Source of the DNA: Eubacteriales bacterium
GTDB lineage: Bacteria; Bacillota_A; Clostridia; Christensenellales; Aristaeellaceae
Direction of reading: 5' to 3'
NCBI GenBank assembly: GCA_028692205.1
Contig: JAQUXV010000131.1
Span: forward strand, 1 to 7,194
Length of the DNA stretch: 7,194 nt
Made by a program: the position numbers and the translations under genes. Below, piece after piece: positions 1 to 5,857 of the stretch (positions are counted from its first letter, which is position 1; the number at the start of each line of letters is the position of its first letter). The notes under the pieces are model-generated. The model made no database searches, was not told the DNA's origin, and saw only the letters and a program-made list of their open reading frames with translations.

Positions 1-164
1 TCGTCGTGGCGAACGAAGAACCCACCGTACCGGTGGATTCGCACGTGATGATGTATGGGCAGTGCGTAGGCATGTCCGTTCCGGCCGTCGACGGCGGCGA
101 AGGCGACGAGACGGATAGCGCGTCTTATCCGACGTTTGAATTGCTTCTGCTGACGTCGCTGTAA
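1..164 (+). CDS. 3' end of an unidentified gene (partial)
   Basis: The third plus-strand frame is open from the left edge (first full codon at base 3) to a TAA at 162-164, giving 53 residues. The other two plus frames are interrupted within the same stretch. The peptide has an acidic, glycine-rich stretch (DGGEGDETDS) and then ends in a hydrophobic run, FELLLLTSL. I recognise no family motif in this fragment. It lies in the same direction as the radical SAM gene that follows, 162 bases away. The gap has its own candidate promoter, so the two genes need not share a transcript. What argues that this is a real gene end is the uninterrupted frame running from the edge and the GC-rich codon use like that of the neighbours. 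A chance open frame of this length cannot be excluded. Confidence 0.42.
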   Translation, partial: VVANEEPTVPVDSHVMMYGQCVGMSVPAVDGGEGDETDSASYPTFELLLLTSL

Positions 165-266
165 ACCTTCGTCGGCGTTCCACGCTGGTATCCGTCGGCG
201 TCTGCGGGCCAATACAGCCTGCGGGCGCTTTATTGCTGCCCTCGCGGCCCTCAAAGCGCAACGCGC

Positions 267-295
267 TTGTTTGCGCGTCTGTTTCCGTGTATACT
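267..295 (+). promoter_or_regulatory. Candidate sigma-A-type promoter for the ygiQ-like gene
   Basis: TATACT at 290-295 matches the -10 consensus at five of six bases. It lies 17 bases after TTGTTT at 267-272, a weak -35 with three of six matches. Transcription would begin near 302, leaving a leader of about 25 bases that carries the AAGGAAG ribosome binding site. The -35 element sits within overlapping short inverted repeats (254-278). The spacing and the -10 are good and the -35 is poor, so confidence is moderate. Confidence 0.4.
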
Positions 296-326
296 GACAT
301 CGAAAGCAACCCTAAGGAAGTGCGCT

Positions 327-2249
327 ATGGCATTTTTACCGATAACCCGTCAAGAATGTGAACGGCTCGGCTGGGACGCGCCGGATTTTGTGTTTGTCAC
401 AGGGGAAGCCTACGTGGACCACCCCTCGTTTGGCCACGCCATCATCAGTCGTGTGCTGGAACACGCCGGTTACCGCGTCGCCATGCTTTGCCTGCCGGAA
501 TATCATACCGATGCGGATTTTAAGCGTTTTGGACGTCCGAAGCTCGGTTTTCTGGTCAGCTCCGGCGTAATCGACAGCATGGTCAACCATTACACCGTCG
601 CGAAAAAGCGGCGAAACACGGATGTCTACGCCCCCGGCGGACAGGCTGGCTTGCGGCCGGACCGGGCCGTAACCGTCTATTGCAACCGTATTCACCAGGC
701 CTATCCCGGCGCGCCGGTGCTGATCGGTGGCATTGAGGCCTCGCTGCGGCGTTTTTCCCACTACGATTACTGGGACGACAAGGTGCGCCGAAGCGCTCTG
801 GTGGATTCCGCCGCGACGCTGCTGATCTACGGTATGGGCGAAAACATTATGCTTGCCTGTGCGGATTGGCTGAAACGCGGTATGCCGGAGGCGGAACTGC
901 CCACCCTGCGGGGCTGCTGCTATATGGCCAAGCAGCCGCCGGAAGACGCGGTTCTTCTGCCGTCCCATCAGGAAGTAGCATCGGATAAAGCCGCTTATGC
1001 TCGCGCCTTTATCGCCGAGTATGAGGAGCAGGATTCCGTTCGGGGCCGAAAGCTCTGCCAACAGCAGGATACATTGCGCTTTCTGGTGCAAAACCCGCCC
1101 GCGCCCCCGTTGACGCGCGCGGAATTGGACGCGGTATACGCCCTGCCCTACGAAAGAGAAGCACACCCAAGCTATGCGCCGCTCGGCGGGGTACCGGCAT
1201 TACAGGAAGTGCGCTTTTCCATTTCGGCGGAGCGCGGTTGTTTCGGCGCGTGCAGCTTCTGCGCGCTTACTTTCCATCAGGGGCGGGTGGTTACGTCCCG
1301 CAGCGAGGATTCCATTGTGAACGAAGCGCGGGAGCTAACGACGCTTCCGGATTTCAAAGGATACATTCACGATATCGGCGGCCCTACGGCTAATTTTCGC
1401 GAACCCGCCTGTGAAAAACAGTTCCGCGAAGGCTGCTGTAAAAACAGGCAATGCCTCTACCCTACGCCCTGTAAAAACCTGCGCGTCAGCCATCAGGAGC
1501 TGGTGCGCATTCTGCGGCGTGTGCGCGCGCTTCCACGGGTTAAAAAAGTGTTCATCCGCTCCGGTATCCGCTTCGATTATCTGATGGCGGATCCCGATCC
1601 CACCTTTTTCCGGGAGCTGTGCGCGCACCACATCAGCGGGCAGTTGAAAGTAGCGCCGGAGCATGTGAGCCCCGCGGTGCTGGATAAAATGGGAAAGCCG
1701 CGCCGCGAGGTATACGACGCGTTCGTGCAGAAGTATGAAGCCCTGAACCGCAAACTGGACCTGAAACAGTACCTTGTGCCCTATCTGATGAGCAGTCATC
1801 CGGGCTGTACGCTAAACGATGCGGTTATGCTTGCCGAATACCTGCGCGACACCGGCCACCAGCCCGAACAGGTGCAGGACTTTTACCCCACACCCGGCAC
1901 GCTGAGTACCTGCATGTATTACACGGGGTTGGATCCCCGAACCATGAAGCCGGTTTATGTGCCCAAGTCTCCGCACGAAAAAGCTATGCAGCGCGCATTG
2001 CTGCAATGGCGCGATCCCAAAAACCACAAACTGATCCGCGAGGCGCTTCGGTTGAGCGGCCGTGAAGACCTGATTGGGTTTGATAAGAAATGCCTCGTGC
2101 CGCCCAGAGAAATCCCCGGTCGCACTTTCGGCCAACCCCGCGGCGGACGCGCGCCGGCACGTACCGGCCAGCCTCGTGATGTGCAAAGAACCGGTTATCA
2201 AAAAACGCCCGCAAACAGTGGGCTAAAAAAGCCGAGGCGCAAGCGATAG
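327..2249 (+). CDS. ygiQ: YgiQ family radical SAM protein
   Basis: This is a 640-residue radical SAM enzyme of the YgiQ (UPF0313) family, predicted cytosolic. The substrate and reaction of the family are not established. The N-terminal part (about 1-290) carries the family's conserved GEAYVDHPSFGHAIISRVLE segment, the HYDYWDDKVRRS segment and the YGMGE motif. The radical SAM cluster motif is C305-x3-C309-x2-C312 (CFGACSFC), which binds the 4Fe-4S cluster that cleaves S-adenosylmethionine. A second cysteine-rich patch follows (C362, C370, C371, C376, C382). From about residue 500 the sequence matches the family's C-terminal DUF3362 region (DFYPTPGTLST, then YVPKSPHEKAMQRAL). The last 35 or so residues are a basic low-complexity tail. 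I chose ATG 327 because AAGGAAG lies six bases upstream. An in-frame ATG at 267 would add 20 residues that look foreign to the family and would overlap the promoter. The protein is shorter than the roughly 740-residue E. coli YgiQ. It is a housekeeping-type gene with no functional link visible to its neighbours. Confidence 0.95.
   Translation: MAFLPITRQECERLGWDAPDFVFVTGEAYVDHPSFGHAIISRVLEHAGYRVAMLCLPEYHTDADFKRFGRPKLGFLVSSGVIDSMVNHYTVAKKRRNTDVYAPGGQAGLRPDRAVTVYCNRIHQAYPGAPVLIGGIEASLRRFSHYDYWDDKVRRSALVDSAATLLIYGMGENIMLACADWLKRGMPEAELPTLRGCCYMAKQPPEDAVLLPSHQEVASDKAAYARAFIAEYEEQDSVRGRKLCQQQDTLRFLVQNPPAPPLTRAELDAVYALPYEREAHPSYAPLGGVPALQEVRFSISAERGCFGACSFCALTFHQGRVVTSRSEDSIVNEARELTTLPDFKGYIHDIGGPTANFREPACEKQFREGCCKNRQCLYPTPCKNLRVSHQELVRILRRVRALPRVKKVFIRSGIRFDYLMADPDPTFFRELCAHHISGQLKVAPEHVSPAVLDKMGKPRREVYDAFVQKYEALNRKLDLKQYLVPYLMSSHPGCTLNDAVMLAEYLRDTGHQPEQVQDFYPTPGTLSTCMYYTGLDPRTMKPVYVPKSPHEKAMQRALLQWRDPKNHKLIREALRLSGREDLIGFDKKCLVPPREIPGRTFGQPRGGRAPARTGQPRDVQRTGYQKTPANSGLKKPRRKR
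2200..2223 (-). terminator. Candidate terminator of the flippase gene, inside the ygiQ-like 3' end
   Basis: Read on the minus strand, GCCC (2223-2220), a nine-base loop and GGGC (2210-2207) are followed by one G and then six T (2205-2200). The stem is short but pure GC and the T run is uninterrupted. It lies about 30 bases past the minus-strand flippase stop, a usual distance. A separate 7-bp inverted repeat (TGGGCTA at 2219-2225 with TAGCCCA at 2247-2253) spans the gene junction and would compete with it. Confidence 0.35.
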
Positions 2250-2254
2250 CCCAG

Positions 2255-3403
2255 TTAGTTATCCGGGGTCGTTTCACTTTTCTCCGATCCGGAAGTAGCG
2301 GATGCATCCGTTTCACTTCCGGTTTTACTTTTTATGTGCCGATCTCGTAACGCTGCCAGTTCTCCGGCTACCACGAGCACGCCGCCCACCAGCAGCTGCG
2401 AATAGTACGTAAACAGACGCCATAGCAGCATGGCGCTATAGAGAAGGCTCTTGGGGAATACCAGCGCAAAAAACAGGTAAAATCCGCCCTCCGTTGCGCC
2501 CGCCGCGCCCGGCGTGGGCATAAAGGCTACCGCAAGGTACAGAAACACCTGCATCGCGAACAGTTCACCATAGGCCGCCGAGGATAGGCCCATCGCGCGG
2601 TATACCAGATAAGCTGTTGAGAATATGCAGACCACGCTGAGCAGCAACAACAGAAACGCGAGAAGGCAGCGCGCCGGATTGCTGCGGATGCACCGCGCCG
2701 CGGCGCTGAATTCCACCATGCCTTTTTGAAAAGCCGCTTCCCACTTTTCGCGTTTGCCCTTCAAAAATTTCAATTTCGTCAATTGCCGGATAGCCCAATA
2801 GCCGATTGTTTCCACCAGCGACGCCCGCAGCAGCAGCAGCCCGACCGCGACGATGGAAAGCGCGTTGATGATAAATCCGGCAATAGTCAACCACAAAATC
2901 AGCGGATGGTTGGTTAAGATCGCGCCCTGTCCGGTGAGCAGCGACAGCAGATAACATGCGCATACGGAGCTGATATAGCCGATATAACGCATCGCCAGAA
3001 TCGAGGATGCCTTGGCCGCGTTTACGCCATAGCGCAGGTAATACGCCAGTTGGATCGGCTGTCCACCGGATGCGAACGGTGTAATTGCGCTGTAGTACTC
3101 TCCGTACAGGGTAATTCGAAGGCTGGTTCGAAATGTAGTTTTCGCCCCAACAATCCTGCCCAGATAGGCGTAACCACACGCCTGCAGAAACCAAAACGCG
3201 GCCAGCGCGGCGGCGCATAGCCAAAGCCACTTGCCTTCCAGATGCAGTTGCCCGGAAAACAGCGTTTTTAGCTGGGGATCTCCCGTGCCCAGCAGCACGA
3301 TGATCGCCAGCGTACCCGCAATGTAAATAATCTGCCATAAACCCCTGTGCCGTCTCTTGCGCCGTCCGGGGCTGGGACGGCTGTTCTCGTTTTCTCTCGT
3401 CAT
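2255..3403 (-). CDS. Flippase-like membrane protein (LPG_synthase_TM / UPF0104 family)
   Basis: This is a 382-residue polytopic membrane protein of the lysylphosphatidylglycerol synthase transmembrane family (PF03706). That domain forms the flippase half of MprF. The cytosolic aminoacyl-transferase half of MprF is absent, so this is a stand-alone flippase-like protein whose lipid or glycolipid substrate is unknown. A basic N-terminus (residues 1-20) precedes hydrophobic segments at about 22-40, 57-80, 136-157, 168-192, 246-267, 285-318 and 328-348. Two family signatures are clear: YYSAITPFASGGQPIQ at 103-118 and PTPGAAGATEGG at 296-307. A charged loop (about 208-232, KLKFLKGKREKWE) is probably cytosolic. 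The last 30 or so residues are a polar tail with a repeated GSE motif, which also encodes the opposite-strand terminator. ATG at 3403-3401 has only a weak GAGAG/AAGG ribosome binding site. The gene converges on the ygiQ-like gene with five bases between stop codons. It probably has its own promoter far upstream rather than depending on the alcohol dehydrogenase unit. Confidence 0.92.
   Translation of the reverse strand: MTRENENSRPSPGRRKRRHRGLWQIIYIAGTLAIIVLLGTGDPQLKTLFSGQLHLEGKWLWLCAAALAAFWFLQACGYAYLGRIVGAKTTFRTSLRITLYGEYYSAITPFASGGQPIQLAYYLRYGVNAAKASSILAMRYIGYISSVCACYLLSLLTGQGAILTNHPLILWLTIAGFIINALSIVAVGLLLLRASLVETIGYWAIRQLTKLKFLKGKREKWEAAFQKGMVEFSAAARCIRSNPARCLLAFLLLLLSVVCIFSTAYLVYRAMGLSSAAYGELFAMQVFLYLAVAFMPTPGAAGATEGGFYLFFALVFPKSLLYSAMLLWRLFTYYSQLLVGGVLVVAGELAALRDRHIKSKTGSETDASATSGSEKSETTPDN
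2289..2335 (+). terminator. Intrinsic terminator of the ygiQ-like gene, inside the flippase 3' end
   Basis: The plus strand has a perfect 8-bp inverted repeat, CCGGAAGT (2289-2296) with ACTTCCGG (2315-2322). An inner palindrome, CGGATGCATCCG (2299-2310), can extend the stem. TTTTACTTTTTAT follows at 2323-2335. It starts 40 bases after the ygiQ-like stop codon. The T run lies on the plus-strand side only, so it acts for the plus-strand gene although it is embedded in codons for the Ser/Glu/Thr tail of the opposite gene. Confidence 0.65.
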
Positions 3404-3831
3404 GCCTTACTCTCTCGCATACGCGCAAATATTCCTACTTTTTCTGCCGGTAAAATGCACCCGCCATGCCGCGCGCATCCCACCGTTTGAGTCATAAAAT
3501 TTCTGATTCGCCGCCGACAGGTCGGTTCTCCTCGCCGGTACCACTTGCGTTCTACCTTGCGGTATCCGTAGAGCGTTTCGTTCAGGGTGATTCGTCAGGA
3601 TAGACAGCTTCTCACCGATTTCCATACTTTGCTTCTTTGCTGATTTCCAGTCCGCGACCCATGCGCCTTACCCCCTTGCCGCGATTCAGCAGGCATCACA
3701 AGCGGTTTGCTGACGATTGGTTCCGGGGCAGGCCGCGCTCCTGTGCCCGTCGCGCCGGAACGTTTGCATCCTTTCTTTCGCAAACAGGGGAAACCGTTTC
3801 TTTTCAGAAAGCTGTTTCATTCAACCGTACC
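3404..3831 (-). other. Long intergenic stretch, probable structured leader of the flippase gene
   Basis: No convincing gene is present in this stretch. Read on the minus strand, downstream of the candidate promoter, it holds three consecutive inverted repeats. The first is GTTTGC/GCAAAC (3762-3767 with 3780-3785). The second is GTTCCGG/CCGGAAC (3720-3726 with 3755-3761), whose interior can extend through GGGCAGG pairing with CCTG..CCC around a two-base bulge. The third is TCAGCA/TGCTGA (3686-3691 with 3708-3713). Closer to the flippase gene, TACC-GCAA-GGTA forms a four-base-pair hairpin with a GNRA-type loop near 3553-3564. I do not recognise a known riboswitch, tRNA, RNase P RNA, SRP RNA or tmRNA in it. 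It could be a structured 5' leader of about 420 nucleotides, or simply decayed sequence. Confidence 0.3.
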
Positions 3832-3860
3832 ATTGTACTCTCTGCATGGCGGCCCGGCAA
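3832..3860 (-). promoter_or_regulatory. Candidate promoter for the flippase transcript
   Basis: On the minus strand TTGCCG (3860-3855) is followed 17 bases later by TACAAT (3837-3832). The -10 matches consensus at five of six bases, the -35 at four of six, and the spacing is optimal. The -35 begins ten bases past the alcohol dehydrogenase stop codon, as expected for a new transcription unit. A GC-rich inverted repeat (GCCCG/CGGGC, about 3853-3872) overlaps the -35. It has no T run, so it is not a clear terminator for the upstream gene. Confidence 0.4.
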
Positions 3861-3870
3861 GCGGCCCGGG

Positions 3871-5076
3871 CTAGGCACCTGCCGAAATCCGTTTCAAAAT
3901 ATCCTTCAGTTCCATTTCCGAAAGCACTTTCGGTGCGGGGTAAAACAGGTTCCCTTCCTTTGCGGCCTGTGCCGCCAGCAAGGGGATATCGTCCGCAACA
4001 ATTTGCGAAAACACTTTGGGTATCGACAGGCTTTCATTTAACGCTTCCACCGCAGCGATCAAAGCGTTCGCTTTGCCCTCCGCCGTCGGCGCGGCTTCCA
4101 CCGAAACGCCCGCCGCATCCCAAAGCGCCGCCAGCGGCCTGTATGCCGTTTTCCCATAGGCACGCAGCACCACCGGCAACGCCGCCGCGCAGGCCTCGCC
4201 GTGCGGAATGCCGTAGCGCCCCCCGATCGCGTGCGCCACCGCGTGAACATAACCCACGTTAGCGCGCGTAAAGGCCAGCCCAGCATCGTAGGCCGCGCGC
4301 TGCATGGCGGCGCGGGCTTCTGCGTCCCGCCCGTCGTCATAAGCGCGTTTCAGGTTGGCGAAAACCAGCCTTACCGCATTCTCAGCATTCTTTCGAGTAG
4401 CGGCAGTATTGCTGTGTCCGATATAAGCCTCCACCGCATGGGTCATCGCGTCCATGCCGGAAGCGGCTGTAACGCGCTTGGGCATTCCATACGTCATTGT
4501 CGGGTCCAGCACAGCGGCGCGCGGAATCAACACAAGGTCGCCCACCATATATTTATGGTGACGTTCGTCGCGCACCACCGCCGCCAGCGTCGCCTCGCTG
4601 CCCGTACCCGCGGTGGTCGGCACGGCGTACAGGGGCGGCAGCGCACGCCTCACCCTGAACACGCCTTTCATCTGGGATATGCTACGCTTTGGCTGCGCGA
4701 CCCTTGCGCCGCAGAGCTTGGCGCAGTCCATAGGCGATCCTCCGCCGAACGCAATAATCGCGTCGCATTGGTTTTCCCGGTAACACGCATACGCGTTTTC
4801 GACATTGGTAATCGTAGGGTCGTTATCCACATCACTGAAAACCGACACCTGAAAGTCTTTTTTCCTCAGCTCGTCTACCAGCCCGTCGATAATTCCAAGC
4901 CGTCTCAGCGTTGGCCCGGTAACGATCAGGGGGTGCGTCACGCCGTCCTCCGACAGTTTTCCCGGCAAACGCAGCGCGCTCCCTTCGCCCCGTATCACTT
5001 CCGGTTCCCGCCACGGCAGCAGCGCCGATGCGACGCGGGTCGTAAACTGATAGGCGCGGCATATCGCTATTTGCAT
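3871..5076 (-). CDS. Iron-containing alcohol dehydrogenase
   Basis: This is a 401-residue group III (iron-dependent) alcohol dehydrogenase (PF00465), a cytosolic NAD(P)-dependent enzyme interconverting an alcohol and an aldehyde or ketone. The N-terminal half is the nucleotide-binding domain with GGGSPMD at 111-117 and PTTAGTGSEAT at 153-163. The C-terminal helical domain supplies the metal ligands, which by comparison with E. coli FucO are D209 and H213 (GMDAMTH), H278 (YVHAVAH) and H292 (GIPHG). H282 corresponds to the additional conserved histidine. All key residues are present and the length is normal, so it should be active. The substrate cannot be read from sequence; butanol-type and 1,2-propanediol/lactaldehyde-type enzymes are both possible. 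I chose ATG at 5076-5074 because GGAGGAA lies nine bases upstream. The open frame extends to 5121 but adds only charged residues across that ribosome binding site. The acetyltransferase gene ends 48 bases upstream on the same strand with no terminator between, so the two are probably cotranscribed. Confidence 0.96.
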   Translation of the reverse strand: MQIAICRAYQFTTRVASALLPWREPEVIRGEGSALRLPGKLSEDGVTHPLIVTGPTLRRLGIIDGLVDELRKKDFQVSVFSDVDNDPTITNVENAYACYRENQCDAIIAFGGGSPMDCAKLCGARVAQPKRSISQMKGVFRVRRALPPLYAVPTTAGTGSEATLAAVVRDERHHKYMVGDLVLIPRAAVLDPTMTYGMPKRVTAASGMDAMTHAVEAYIGHSNTAATRKNAENAVRLVFANLKRAYDDGRDAEARAAMQRAAYDAGLAFTRANVGYVHAVAHAIGGRYGIPHGEACAAALPVVLRAYGKTAYRPLAALWDAAGVSVEAAPTAEGKANALIAAVEALNESLSIPKVFSQIVADDIPLLAAQAAKEGNLFYPAPKVLSEMELKDILKRISAGA

Positions 5077-5124
5077 TTTACATTCTTCCTCCGGTTCTTT
5101 TTCACCCTTCGGTCCGCACAAGCG

Positions 5125-5601
5125 TTACCGCCCGGATGCAATTCCAAACGGATAAAACGCCATCGCCGTCGGGGAAACGGCAAACCCCTGTTGTTCGTAT
5201 AATGGACGGCCCCGATCGGTCGAGTTCAGCAGAATACGCTCGCATCCCCTGTTTTTCGCTTCGGAGATCAATTTCTCAACAATTTTTGAGGCGATTCCCC
5301 GCTTTCGGTATTCCAGCGCCGTATACAGGTTGCCAATGTAGGCCGTGCAGCCTTCCGGGCACCAATCGTTGGGTGGAAGGTTAAAGAAGTTCACGCACCC
5401 CATTGCTGCTGCTTTTCCGTTTTCTTCAGCAATCCACACGACACAGCTTTCATCCCGAAAACTGTCTTCAAAGAAACGCTTCGTGTTTTCCGCCACCCGC
5501 GTACAAAGCGGTTCCGGCTGCGTTTGGTTTTCCCACAGCATATCGCTTCTCAGGCTCACAAGCGTATGGATATCCGCGTAAACCGCTCTTCGAAATTCCA
5601 T
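5125..5601 (-). CDS. GNAT family N-acetyltransferase
   Basis: This is a 158-residue acetyltransferase of the GNAT superfamily (Acetyltransf_1), transferring an acetyl group from acetyl-CoA to an amine on an unknown small molecule or protein. The acetyl-CoA pyrophosphate-binding motif A is clear at about 98-119, YRKRGIA followed by an amphipathic helix. Beta-strand 4 precedes it at about 86-95 (TAYIGNLYTA). The family's late motif LYEQQGF lies at 134-140. Length and motif order fit a complete single-domain enzyme. I chose ATG 5601-5599 because GGAGGG sits just upstream and an extended -10 promoter at 5624-5632 would start the transcript about 16 bases before it. The open frame continues 72 codons further upstream, but that part runs through the promoter and the preceding terminator and cannot be coding. 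An in-frame ATG five codons upstream would leave almost no leader. The alcohol dehydrogenase gene follows after 48 bases and is probably in the same transcript. Confidence 0.93.
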   Translation of the reverse strand: MEFRRAVYADIHTLVSLRSDMLWENQTQPEPLCTRVAENTKRFFEDSFRDESCVVWIAEENGKAAAMGCVNFFNLPPNDWCPEGCTAYIGNLYTALEYRKRGIASKIVEKLISEAKNRGCERILLNSTDRGRPLYEQQGFAVSPTAMAFYPFGIASGR

Positions 5602-5623
5602 AGACCCTCCCGGCATTTTTCCT

Positions 5624-5632
5624 ATTATACCA
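5624..5632 (-). promoter_or_regulatory. Extended -10 promoter for the acetyltransferase gene
   Basis: The minus strand reads TGGTATAAT (5632-5624), a perfect TGn extended -10 element. No good -35 is visible 16 to 18 bases upstream, which is usual for extended -10 promoters. It lies after the DUF4340 terminator and just before the GGAGGG ribosome binding site, so it would start a short-leader transcript covering the acetyltransferase and probably the alcohol dehydrogenase. Confidence 0.62.
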
Positions 5633-5740
5633 TTCCCCGCGCAGGAAATCCACCGGCGCATGGATCGGCTTTTTCTTTCTCCTGATTTACGCTTCAAGCT
5701 ATCCCGTTCAGTTGCGGGGCAGAACGCCACAGCCGCTTTA

Positions 5741-5775
5741 AAGACAAAAAGCCCCGCGCCTGTATGCGCGGGGCT
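5741..5775 (-). terminator. Strong intrinsic terminator after the DUF4340 gene
   Basis: The minus strand has a perfect 10-bp GC-rich stem, AGCCCCGCGC (5775-5766) with GCGCGGGGCT (5759-5750), around a six-base loop. TTTTTGTCTTTAAA follows directly. The plus-strand side has no T run after the stem, so it is one-directional. It closes the DUF4340 transcription unit about 80 bases past the stop codon and separates it from the acetyltransferase promoter. Confidence 0.92.
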
Positions 5776-5857
5776 GGAGGAGAAACGGTCTGCGCCATGC
5801 GGGAAAACGGCCCGCAAAAAATGAAGTCTGCTCTCCGACGTTCGACCGTCTGTAAGG

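Noticed and set aside
3115..3135. Two nearby TTCGAA sites, suggestive of a tRNA T-loop or a repeat element.
   Set aside because: They lie within codons of the flippase gene, and no cloverleaf can be built around them.
2565..3428. Minus-strand open frame of 287 codons overlapping the flippase gene.
   Set aside because: It is an alternative frame of the same strand. The 2255-3403 frame carries the transmembrane segments and family motifs; this one is Arg/Gly-rich without any.
3407..3625. Minus-strand open frame of 72 codons whose TAA lies three bases before the flippase ATG.
   Set aside because: The tight spacing looks operon-like, but there is no convincing ribosome binding site. It uses AGA/AGG, CTA and ATA codons far more than the neighbouring genes, its third positions are less GC-rich, and no family is recognisable.
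3595..3783. Minus-strand open frame of 62 codons (MRKKGCKRSG...).
   Set aside because: It has low-complexity basic composition and no recognisable domain, and it overlaps the structured region and another equally poor frame. It looks like chance in GC-rich DNA.
3686..3820. Minus-strand open frame of 44 codons (MKQLSEKKRF...) just after the candidate promoter, a possible leader peptide.
   Set aside because: The predicted transcript would start only about five bases before its ATG and no ribosome binding site precedes it. Its frame also runs through the strong inverted repeats.
3850..3875. GC-rich inverted repeat right after the alcohol dehydrogenase stop, a possible terminator.
   Set aside because: No T run follows on either strand and the stem overlaps the candidate promoter, so termination cannot be argued.
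4201..5202. Plus-strand open frame of 333 codons.
   Set aside because: It lies entirely opposite the alcohol dehydrogenase, whose metal and nucleotide motifs are intact. It has no domain and is His/Arg-rich, as expected of an antisense frame in GC-rich coding DNA.
5799..5820. GCGGG/CCCGC hairpin next to a T run after the DUF4340 stop.
   Set aside because: On the minus strand the T run comes before the stem rather than after it, so it is the wrong way round for a terminator. The real one is at 5741-5775.
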